Below, one piece after another: positions 1 to 5,375 of a stretch of 5,375 nt of DNA (the stretch's first letter is position 1; every line of letters starts with the position of its first letter). The position numbers were made by a program, and so were the translations under genes. This stretch comes from Pseudomonadota bacterium (lineage in GTDB: Bacteria > Pseudomonadota > Alphaproteobacteria > Acetobacterales > Acetobacteraceae): assembly GCA_021808205.1 (NCBI GenBank), contig JAKBCD010000175.1, positions 1 through 5,375 of the forward strand, read 5' to 3'. The notes below the pieces were generated by a model. That model saw only the letters and a program-made list of their open reading frames with translations, did no database searches and had not been told where the DNA came from.

Positions 1-1292
1 GGCCCGCCCGCGCGCAAGAGAATGCGAATGGCGGCGGTGTTCATCGAATCCGCCAGGGCCTCGGTCATGCTCACCTCGCCGTGATAGCCGCGCTCGTAGT
101 CATGCGGGCGATAGCCGCGCAGGTTCAGCGGCGCGTCCAGCACTTTGGATTCGGGGCTCATCCCCGCCATCAACCCCGCCAGCCAGACAATGGGCTTGAT
201 CGCCGAACCCGTCTGGCGCCTGGCCAACACCGCGCGATTATAGCCCTCGCGGTCGCCCACCCCGCCAACGATGGCACGCACCGCGCCGGACCGCGCATCC
301 AGCACCACCACCGCGCCTTGCGAGACGTGATACTTAGCACCTTGTGTCTCAATGGCGGAATCCAATGCCGCCTGGGCCGCGGTTTGCAGGCCCGCATCCA
401 TGGTGGTGGTGAACGTCACGTCCTCGCCCTCGGGGATAAACGGGGCTTCATGCTGCATGGTCCAGAGCGCGAACCAGGAAGCACGCGAGACCGGCGAAGC
501 CGCATCGCCCAGCTGGGCGGCGGCCGCATTTTGCTGCGCGGGCGAAATCGCGCCGGTTGCCGCCATCGCATCCAGCACCTCAGTGGCGCGGGCGGCGGCG
601 GCGGCGGCGTTCACCAACGGGTTGAGGCTGGAGGGCGCCTTGGGCAGCCCCGCAAGAATCGCCGCCTGCGCCAAGCTCAACCGCGTTGCCGGTTCGTTGA
701 AATAAAGCCGCGCCGCCGCATCCACCCCATAGGCCCCCCCGCCGAGATACACGCGGTTGAGATAGATGCCGAGAATGTCTTCCCGGCTATAATGGCGCCA
801 GAGCCAGAGGGAGAGGATCGCCTCCTGCACCTTGCGCCGCAGGGTGCGCTGGTTGCCTAGAAACAGAGTTTTGGCCACCTGCTGCGTGAGTGTTGAGCCA
901 CCCTGCACGATACGGCGGTGGAGGGCGTCCGAAACCAAGGCACGGAAAATACCCAGGCCGTCAAAGGCACCATGTTTATAAAACCGCCGGTCCTCGATGG
1001 CGATAAAGGCGGCGGGAACATAAGCCGGCAGCGCCGAGGGCAGCACCACACGACCCGACACATCGCCGAACCGGGCCACAAGCTGCCCCGCCGGGTCCAG
1101 CAGCCGGATCGCCGGGCGGCGCGGCTGGGTAATGGCGATGGCGGGGTTGGGCAGGTTCCAGGTAAACCAGAGCGCGACCAGCCCAAAGCCAACCGCGCCC
1201 CAGATGGCCAGCATGATACCCACCCGCGCCACCGCCCAGAACTGTCCCAGGCGTCGGGAAAATGCTTGAGGCGGCTTGGAGGAAATCGGCAT
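1..1292 (-). CDS. Class A penicillin-binding protein (bifunctional glycosyltransferase/transpeptidase), 3' end missing
   Basis: The protein polymerises and cross-links peptidoglycan from the periplasmic face of the inner membrane. The visible 430 residues run in one open frame to the left edge. A short basic N-terminus is followed by one membrane anchor at about residues 23-45. The GT51 glycosyltransferase domain spans about 60-220. It has the catalytic motif EDRRFYKHG (Glu100), GGSTLTQQ at 131-138, RRKVQE with Glu157, and ILGIYLNRVYLG at 173-184. The transpeptidase domain starts near 325 (QGAVVVLDARSGAVRAIVGG). It shows the active serine in TGSAIKP (Ser363, Lys366) and the SxN motif SMN at 416-418. 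The KTG motif lies outside the window. The RQTGSAIKP context resembles PBP1A more than PBP1C, but I do not assign a symbol. ATG at 1292 was chosen because AGGGAGGGG sits just upstream. An in-frame GTG at 1295 is a possible alternative. Class A proteins usually have 600-800 residues, so a large part is missing. Confidence 0.95.
   Translation of the reverse strand, partial: MPISSKPPQAFSRRLGQFWAVARVGIMLAIWGAVGFGLVALWFTWNLPNPAIAITQPRRPAIRLLDPAGQLVARFGDVSGRVVLPSALPAYVPAAFIAIEDRRFYKHGAFDGLGIFRALVSDALHRRIVQGGSTLTQQVAKTLFLGNQRTLRRKVQEAILSLWLWRHYSREDILGIYLNRVYLGGGAYGVDAAARLYFNEPATRLSLAQAAILAGLPKAPSSLNPLVNAAAAAARATEVLDAMAATGAISPAQQNAAAAQLGDAASPVSRASWFALWTMQHEAPFIPEGEDVTFTTTMDAGLQTAAQAALDSAIETQGAKYHVSQGAVVVLDARSGAVRAIVGGVGDREGYNRAVLARRQTGSAIKPIVWLAGLMAGMSPESKVLDAPLNLRGYRPHDYERGYHGEVSMTEALADSMNTAAIRILLRAGG
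591..608 (-). repeat. (GCC)6 triplet repeat inside the penicillin-binding protein gene
   Basis: Six perfect GCC codons in a row encode Ala229-Ala234, between the glycosyltransferase core and the transpeptidase. The run is in frame, so gain or loss of units would only lengthen or shorten an alanine stretch in the interdomain helix region. It is probably a by-product of GC-rich coding. Confidence 0.85.
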
Positions 1293-1294
1293 CA

Positions 1295-1303
1295 CCCCTC
1301 CCT
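1295..1303 (-). promoter_or_regulatory. Ribosome binding site of the penicillin-binding protein gene
   Basis: On the minus strand AGGGAGGGG lies two bases before the ATG at 1292. It contains the Shine-Dalgarno core GGAGG at 1301-1297, 4 bases from the ATG. This supports the chosen start over the internal ATG at codon 26. The spacing is slightly short. Confidence 0.6.
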
Positions 1304-1326
1304 GCTGCCAAGCCTGGCCGTGGCCC

Positions 1327-1343
1327 GTCAACCATGGTTTGAC
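1327..1343. promoter_or_regulatory. Imperfect inverted repeat in the divergent spacer, possible operator
   Basis: GTCAACCATGGTTTGAC has a perfect 10-bp palindromic core, AACCATGGTT (1330-1339). It is flanked by GTC on the left and GAC on the right, with one extra T breaking the symmetry. It lies midway between the divergently transcribed penicillin-binding protein gene and the tRNA, and overlaps the candidate -35 box of the tRNA promoter. A regulator site is possible, but one short dyad can occur by chance. Confidence 0.25.
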
Positions 1344-1366
1344 CAGGGCCCCAGAACGGCTAAACA
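1339..1366 (+). promoter_or_regulatory. Candidate sigma-70-type promoter of tRNA-Leu
   Basis: TTGACC at 1339-1344 matches the -35 consensus at five of six bases. After 16 bases comes TAAACA at 1361-1366, a weak -10 with three of six matches. The first base of the mature tRNA is 9 bases further on, so the transcript would have almost no 5' leader. The position is right for a single-gene tRNA unit, but the -10 box is poor. Confidence 0.35.
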
Positions 1367-1374
1367 GGCACCGT

Positions 1375-1461
1375 GCGGGCGTGGCGAAATCGGTAGACGC
1401 AACGGACTTAAAATCCGTTGGGAGCAATCCCGTGCCGGTTCAAGTCCGGCCGCCCGCACCA
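1375..1461 (+). tRNA. tRNA-Leu (anticodon UAA), CCA encoded
   Basis: This is a complete class II tRNA of 87 bases including CCA. The acceptor arms GCGGGCG (1375-1381) and CGCCCGC (1451-1457) pair perfectly, with discriminator A1458 and genomic CCA at 1459-1461. The anticodon stem ACGGA/TCCGT encloses the loop CTTAAAA, giving anticodon TAA at 1409-1411, which reads UUA and by wobble UUG. The long variable arm typical of leucine tRNAs is a GGGA/TCCC stem with a GCAA loop (1420-1431). The T arm is GCCGG-TTCAAGT-CCGGC (1434-1450). UUA codons appear rare in this GC-rich window. I found one in frame, codon 64 of the YbhR-like permease (2450-2448). The gene stands alone, divergent from the penicillin-binding protein gene and convergent with the transporter operon. 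Confidence 0.97.
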
Positions 1462-1529
1462 CAAATTCACGCATATCCCTCCGTGGTTTCAAACGTAGCC
1501 GCCCAGGACCGCACGAAAAGCTGAACGCT

Positions 1530-2639
1530 CTAGACAGACCGTTTCCGAAACAGCCAGCCAGCGGCCGCGAGGCTGAATAAAGCAAGCGCGGTCATGGCGA
1601 GATATTGCGGCAACAACGTGCAAAAGCCTGGCTGTTCCAGAAAGCAATCCCGGATCACCACCAGCGCGTAACGCATCGGGTTGAGCAGCGTGAGCTCTTG
1701 CACCAGCACTGGCATATTGGCGATGGGCGTGGCAAAGCCCGAGAGGATGATCGAGGGCACCATGAATAAAAATGCCCCCAGCAGGGCCTGCTGCTGTGTC
1801 GCGGCGAGGGATGAGATCATTAGCCCAATGCCTGTAACCGCGGCGGTAAACAAAAACAGCCCCGTATAAAGCTGCACCAGCCCGCCCAGCAGAGGCACAC
1901 GGAACCAAAAATGCGCGGCAAGAATGATCACGCTGCCCTCGGCCAGGCCGATGATCAACCCCGGCAGGCTCTTGCCTAGCAGAATATCGAATGGCCGTAG
2001 CGGTGTTACGAGAATCTGGTCGAACGTCCCGGCCTCACGCTCACGCGCCACAGACAACCCAACCACCAGCAGGGTTACAACCTGCGTCAGCAGCGCGACG
2101 ATGCCAGGAATGATGAACCAGTGGGAGTCGAGATTTTGGTTGAAGAGTGCCTGTGTTTGCAGTTGCGCGGGTGGCGGCGCGCCGCCATGGCTGGCAGCCC
2201 AGCGCGCGCTCGCATCGGCGATGATGGTATTGGCATAACCGAGAATCACCAAAGCGGTGTTGGAGTTGCGGCCATCGACAATGACCTGCACCGGCGCTGG
2301 CTGGTTGGTTAGCAGATCACGGGAAAAGCGCGGATCGATATCCAGAACCATCTCCACCTGGCGGGAATCGATCAGGTCTTTGATGTGTTGCGGCCCATGT
2401 AGCACCGCAACCTGCTGGAATGCCCGCGACCCGGTGAAATCCGCCACTAAATCGCGCGAGGCGACCGACTGGTCCTGGTCATACACCGCGAAGGGCACAT
2501 GGTTGAGATCAAAGCTCGCGGCATAGCCGAAAATGACGAGCTGAATCAGCGGCGGGCCGATCAGCACCATGCGGCTTTTGGCATCGCGCAGGATCGCCAG
2601 AAACTCCTTGATCACGAGGGCGAACAGACGCGCGCGCAT
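1530..2639 (-). CDS. ybhR: ABC-2 type transporter permease, YbhR-like
   Basis: This 369-residue inner-membrane protein is the second permease of a YbhFSR-type exporter and probably pairs with the permease encoded just upstream. The layout is that of the ABC-2 family. It has a cytoplasmic start ending in the amphipathic stretch KEFLAILRDAKSR, a membrane segment at about 24-42, and a large periplasmic domain at about 43-173. Five more membrane segments follow at roughly 175-197, 223-245, 254-278, 284-302 and 342-364. The cytoplasmic loop after the second segment, AREREAGTFDQILVTPL (198-214), is the conserved region expected to contact the ATPase. The C-terminus is basic (FRKRSV). I chose ATG at 2639, four bases after the stop of the upstream gene. 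The frame stays open to a TTG at 2684, but that start would add 15 residues not expected before the usual MRARLFALVIKE-type opening. In E. coli this system has been linked to drug and cation efflux. The substrate here is unknown. Confidence 0.9.
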   Translation of the reverse strand: MRARLFALVIKEFLAILRDAKSRMVLIGPPLIQLVIFGYAASFDLNHVPFAVYDQDQSVASRDLVADFTGSRAFQQVAVLHGPQHIKDLIDSRQVEMVLDIDPRFSRDLLTNQPAPVQVIVDGRNSNTALVILGYANTIIADASARWAASHGGAPPPAQLQTQALFNQNLDSHWFIIPGIVALLTQVVTLLVVGLSVAREREAGTFDQILVTPLRPFDILLGKSLPGLIIGLAEGSVIILAAHFWFRVPLLGGLVQLYTGLFLFTAAVTGIGLMISSLAATQQQALLGAFLFMVPSIILSGFATPIANMPVLVQELTLLNPMRYALVVIRDCFLEQPGFCTLLPQYLAMTALALFSLAAAGWLFRKRSV

Positions 2640-2643
2640 CGGG

Positions 2644-3747
2644 TCAATCCAGCCGCTTGCGCGCGGCAAGTCGCGCCGCGCCAAGAAAAAACACCGCCAT
2701 CATCAACAGGGCGAATAAATTCGGTACCAGCACGGACCACACCGTCCCGGCCAGAAACAAGGTCTGTAAAATCGCCACGAAATACCGCGCCGCGACAATA
2801 TGCGTCAGCCACTGGATCGGCACCGGCATGCTGGAGATATCGAAGATGAAGCCGGAGAGGATGAAGGCGGGCAGAAAAGTGGTGATGATGGCGATCTGCC
2901 CGGCAACAAACTGATTTTTGGCGACGGTGGAAATCAACAACCCCATGCCAAGCGAGGCCAGCATGAACAGCGAGGCCGCCAGACCCAGCACCAGCAGCGA
3001 GCCCAGCAGAGGTACGCCAAACAGCCCAACCGCGATCAGCACAGCCACCACCATCCCGCCCATGCCAAGCAGGAAATACGGGATGATTTTCGAGACCAGG
3101 ATTTCATCCATGCTGACCCTTGTGACCATTAGCGCTTCCATCGTGCCGCGCTCCCATTCGCGGGCGATGACCATGGCCGTGAGCAGCGCGCCGGTCAGGG
3201 TCATGATCACCGCGATCAGGCCGGGCACCAGATAATCGCGGCTGCTGACCGCCGGATTGAACCAGATGCGCGGCTGCACGGCGATGGCCGTCTTAGCTCC
3301 CTGCTGCGCGGCCCAGTCGGCCCAGCTTTGCTGCACGTAATTCTCGATCAGCCGGGCATTATTCGCGTTCACGCCATCAACAAATAGGCCAATCTGCGGA
3401 TCGTGCCCGGCGCTGAGCTGGCGAGCAAAATCGCCTTGCAACCAGATGAATCCCTCGATCCGCCCGCGGGAGAGTGCCTGCTGCACCGCCGCCGCGCTCG
3501 CAAAATCTTGTGGCGCGAAATAGGGCGAGTGGCGAAATTGCGCTGTCAGGCTGGCGGCGGCGGCGCTTTTTTGTTCAACCACAAGCCCCAGCGCCACATT
3601 GCGCGCATCCAGCGAGACGCCATAGCCAAACAGCATCAGCAGCATGGCGGGCAGAATGAACGCGATGGCAATAGAGGATGGATCGCGCAGAATTTGCAGC
3701 CCCTCTTTGCGGATCAACCCGCGCAGCCGCAGCAGCCGCGCGGTCAC
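2644..3747 (-). CDS. ybhS: ABC-2 type transporter permease, YbhS-like
   Basis: This 367-residue inner-membrane protein is the first of two related permeases that should form the channel of the exporter. Residues 1-24 include the amphipathic RKEGLQILRDPSS. Segment 1 is at about 25-43, followed by a periplasmic domain at about 44-172. Segments 2-6 are at roughly 173-195, 219-243, 248-274, 281-302 and 336-358, and the tail is basic (ARKRLD). AREWERGTMEALMVTRVS (196-213) is the conserved ABC-2 loop that meets the ATPase. The start is GTG at 3747. It overlaps the stop of the ATPase gene in the sequence GTGA (3747-3744), so translation is probably coupled. Size, layout and loop sequence match the downstream permease, which suggests an old duplication giving a heterodimer. 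Assignment to YbhS rather than YbhR rests mainly on the gene order ybhF-ybhS-ybhR known from E. coli. Confidence 0.9.
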   Translation of the reverse strand: MTARLLRLRGLIRKEGLQILRDPSSIAIAFILPAMLLMLFGYGVSLDARNVALGLVVEQKSAAAASLTAQFRHSPYFAPQDFASAAAVQQALSRGRIEGFIWLQGDFARQLSAGHDPQIGLFVDGVNANNARLIENYVQQSWADWAAQQGAKTAIAVQPRIWFNPAVSSRDYLVPGLIAVIMTLTGALLTAMVIAREWERGTMEALMVTRVSMDEILVSKIIPYFLLGMGGMVVAVLIAVGLFGVPLLGSLLVLGLAASLFMLASLGMGLLISTVAKNQFVAGQIAIITTFLPAFILSGFIFDISSMPVPIQWLTHIVAARYFVAILQTLFLAGTVWSVLVPNLFALLMMAVFFLGAARLAARKRLD

Positions 3748-5375
3748 GCCGCCTGTCCCGTGGTTTTTGCGCTATCCGCCATGATCAACGCGATAAAGGC
3801 ATCCTCCATACTGGGCTCGGGCTGGCTGGCGGTGCGGGCGGCCTGTTTCAACGCCTCGGATGTGCCGGCGGCGAGAATCCGTCCCTGCGCCATAATCACG
3901 AGGCGGTCGCAATATTCCGCCTCATCCATGAAATGCGTGGTCACCAGCACGGTCACACCGCGCTCGGCCAGGGCATTGATGCGTTGCCAGAATTCGCGCC
4001 GCGCTAGCGGGTCAACACCCGAGGTCGGCTCGTCAAGAAACAGTACGTCCGGCTCATGCATCAGCGCGCAGGCCAGCGCCATGCGTTGCTTGAAGCCAAG
4101 CGGCAGGTCGCGGCTGGTGGCGTCAGCCAGAGGTGCAAGCTCGAACTCACGCAGCGCCCAGCCTATGCGCTCGGCGCGGCGTTGGCGGCTCAGCCCGTAG
4201 GCGGCGGCAAAGAAGCGCAGATTCTGCATCACGCTCAAATCGCCATAGAGCGAAAATTTCTGCGCCATGTAACCCAGCCGCCCGCGCGCCGTGGCAGTTG
4301 CGTGGCGCAGGTCGTAGCCATCCACGCGCAGATGCCCGCTGGTGGCTGGCAGCAGGCCGCATAACATCCGAAAGGTGGTGGATTTGCCTGCACCATTGGC
4401 GCCCAACAGGCCGAAAATCTCGCCGCGCCTGACCGAGAAGCTGATGTCGTCCACCGCCGTGAAGGCGCCGAACTGCTTGACCAGATGCACGGCCTCGATC
4501 ACCGCCTCAGCGGCCACCGGGGCAATGATTTCGGCGGCAACCGGCATGACGGCGGCCGTGGCGCCGGTTTTGCCCCGCAGCAGATCGACGAAACGATCCT
4601 CAAAGCGCGGCGCTGCCGGCGTGATCCTGAGATCGTCAAAGCCGGGCGGCGAAATGGTTGCGGGCAGCGTGTGCGCATCGAGCACAAGCCGCACCGCCTC
4701 GCCCTGGATCACCGCATCCGTCACCCCGGCCAGCGGCGCCAGCGCGGCCTGCAAAGCCCGCTTCGAACGGCCGGGCGCGCGCACCTGAAAACTGCGCCCC
4801 GCCATCGCCTGGGTGAAGTCGCCAGGCTGGCCACTGCCGATCAACTGGCCTTCATGCAGCAGTAAAACCTCGTCGCAGCGTTCGGCCTCATCCAGATAAG
4901 CGGTGGAAAGCAGCACGCTCATCCCCGCCTTGCGCACCAGATGATCGACAATCTGCCAAAGTTCGCGGCGTGAAACCGGATCAACCCCGACGGTCGGCTC
5001 ATCGAGCAGCAGCAGGCGCGGCGGGCGGATGAGCGTGCAGGCCAGCCCCAATTTCTGCTTCATGCCGCCGGAGAGTTTACCCGCGAGCCGGGCGGTGAAG
5101 CCAGCAAGGCCGGTCATGTGCAGCAGCTCGGCGTAACGCGCCGCCCGCGCGGCGGTGGCAACCCCCTGCAGATCCGCGTAGAGGTCGAGATTTTCGCCTA
5201 CCGTCAGGTCCTCATACAGACCAAAACGCTGCGGCATGTAGGAGATCATGCCTTGCACCACGAGCGGCGCGGCGCGCACATCGGTGCCAAACACATGGAT
5301 CGACCCGGCATCGGCGCGCAACAGCCCGGCGATCAGGCGCATCAGCGTGGTCTTGCCAGCACCATCAGGGCCGAT
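3744..5375 (-). CDS. ybhF: Tandem ABC transporter ATPase, YbhF-like, 5' end missing
   Basis: This cytoplasmic subunit has two nucleotide-binding domains in one chain and should power export through the two permeases encoded downstream. The visible 543 residues start inside the first Walker A, so roughly 30-40 residues are cut off at the right edge. Domain 1 (visible numbering) has Walker A GPDGAGKT 2-9, Q-loop Gln49, signature LSGGM 101-105, Walker B LLLLDE 121-126, and STAYLDEAE at 157-165 with Ala159 where the switch histidine is expected. An Ala/Val-rich linker (about 268-292) leads to domain 2. That domain has Walker A GANGAGKS 325-332, Q-loop Gln372, altered signature LPLGF 424-428, Walker B VLFLDE 444-449 and switch His481 in TTHFMDEAE. 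The end, EPSMEDAFIALI, is typical of the family. E. coli YbhF has about 578 residues, consistent with this size. RbbA is related but carries a fused permease, which is absent here. Confidence 0.93.
   Translation of the reverse strand: MGPDGAGKTTLMRLIAGLLRADAGSIHVFGTDVRAAPLVVQGMISYMPQRFGLYEDLTVGENLDLYADLQGVATAARAARYAELLHMTGLAGFTARLAGKLSGGMKQKLGLACTLIRPPRLLLLDEPTVGVDPVSRRELWQIVDHLVRKAGMSVLLSTAYLDEAERCDEVLLLHEGQLIGSGQPGDFTQAMAGRSFQVRAPGRSKRALQAALAPLAGVTDAVIQGEAVRLVLDAHTLPATISPPGFDDLRITPAAPRFEDRFVDLLRGKTGATAAVMPVAAEIIAPVAAEAVIEAVHLVKQFGAFTAVDDISFSVRRGEIFGLLGANGAGKSTTFRMLCGLLPATSGHLRVDGYDLRHATATARGRLGYMAQKFSLYGDLSVMQNLRFFAAAYGLSRQRRAERIGWALREFELAPLADATSRDLPLGFKQRMALACALMHEPDVLFLDEPTSGVDPLARREFWQRINALAERGVTVLVTTHFMDEAEYCDRLVIMAQGRILAAGTSEALKQAARTASQPEPSMEDAFIALIMADSAKTTGQAA

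Noticed and set aside
81..860. Long plus-strand open frame of 259 codons opposite the penicillin-binding protein gene
   Set aside because: It is rich in Arg, His, Gln and Gly with no recognisable domain. It lies antisense to a gene with complete GT51 and transpeptidase motifs, and is a GC-rich shadow frame.
1303..1331. Minus-strand promoter for the penicillin-binding protein gene starting from TTGACG
   Set aside because: At 17-18 bases spacing the -10 position reads GCAGCA or CAGCAG, which is unlike any -10 box. It would also place the transcript start at the ribosome binding site.
976..1335. Minus-strand open frame of 119 codons overlapping the start of the penicillin-binding protein gene
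   Set aside because: It is in a different frame from the motif-bearing protein and has a low-complexity Gly/Ala composition. The true frame starts at 1292 behind a clear ribosome binding site.
1375..1461. tRNA-Leu as an attachment site of an integrated element
   Set aside because: There is no integrase gene nearby and I see no second copy of the tRNA 3' end in the window. Flanking genes are ordinary chromosomal genes.
918..1580. Plus-strand open frame of 220 codons running through the spacer and the tRNA
   Set aside because: It reads through the complete tRNA-Leu and overlaps the 5' part of the penicillin-binding protein gene. Its translation has no domain character.
2640..2684. Longer form of the YbhR-like permease starting at TTG 2684
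   Set aside because: It would add 15 residues overlapping the end of the upstream permease gene. The ATG at 2639 lies 4 bases after that gene's stop and gives the usual N-terminus of the family.
3403..4200. Plus-strand open frame of 265 codons across the junction of the ATPase and YbhS-like genes
   Set aside because: It is antisense to two well-supported genes with conserved motifs and shows no domain character. The composition is that of a shadow frame.
4342..4865. Overlapping plus-strand open frames opposite the ATPase gene
   Set aside because: They are antisense to the linker region and domain 1 of the ATPase, in several frames at once, as expected in GC-rich coding DNA.

Overview
The window reads as an ordinary chromosomal segment of a GC-rich Gram-negative bacterium. 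An alphaproteobacterium is my best guess. This rests on the GC-rich base composition, the class A penicillin-binding protein and the YbhFSR-type inner-membrane exporter, and no feature here fixes the genus. I see no insertion sequence, integrase, CRISPR array or other sign of a recent mobile insertion.

Layout from left to right. (1) Positions 1-1292, minus strand: the N-terminal 430 residues of a bifunctional class A penicillin-binding protein (glycosyltransferase plus the start of the transpeptidase), running off the left edge. (2) Positions 1293-1374: a short divergent spacer holding the ribosome binding site of that gene, a 10-bp perfect palindrome and a possible promoter for the tRNA. (3) Positions 1375-1461, plus strand: a complete tRNA-Leu(UAA) with a long variable arm and encoded CCA. 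(4) Positions 1462-1529: a 68-bp convergent spacer with no terminator that I can see. (5) Positions 1530-5375, minus strand: three tightly packed genes of a YbhF-YbhS-YbhR type ABC exporter. Transcription order is the double-ATPase subunit (partial, running off the right edge), permease 1, then permease 2. The first two genes overlap by 4 bases (GTGA) and the last two are separated by 4 bases.

How the genes work together. The tandem ATPase should power a heterodimer of the two related ABC-2 permeases in the inner membrane. In Enterobacteria the matching operon begins with a periplasmic HlyD-like adaptor (YbhG), so the gene just beyond the right edge is expected to be one. The penicillin-binding protein builds peptidoglycan and has no evident link to the transporter beyond adjacency. 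The most informative observation is that the two ATPase halves have complementary losses of motif residues, so one of the two predicted ATP sites should be degenerate and the other intact. I do not see a previously undescribed system here.
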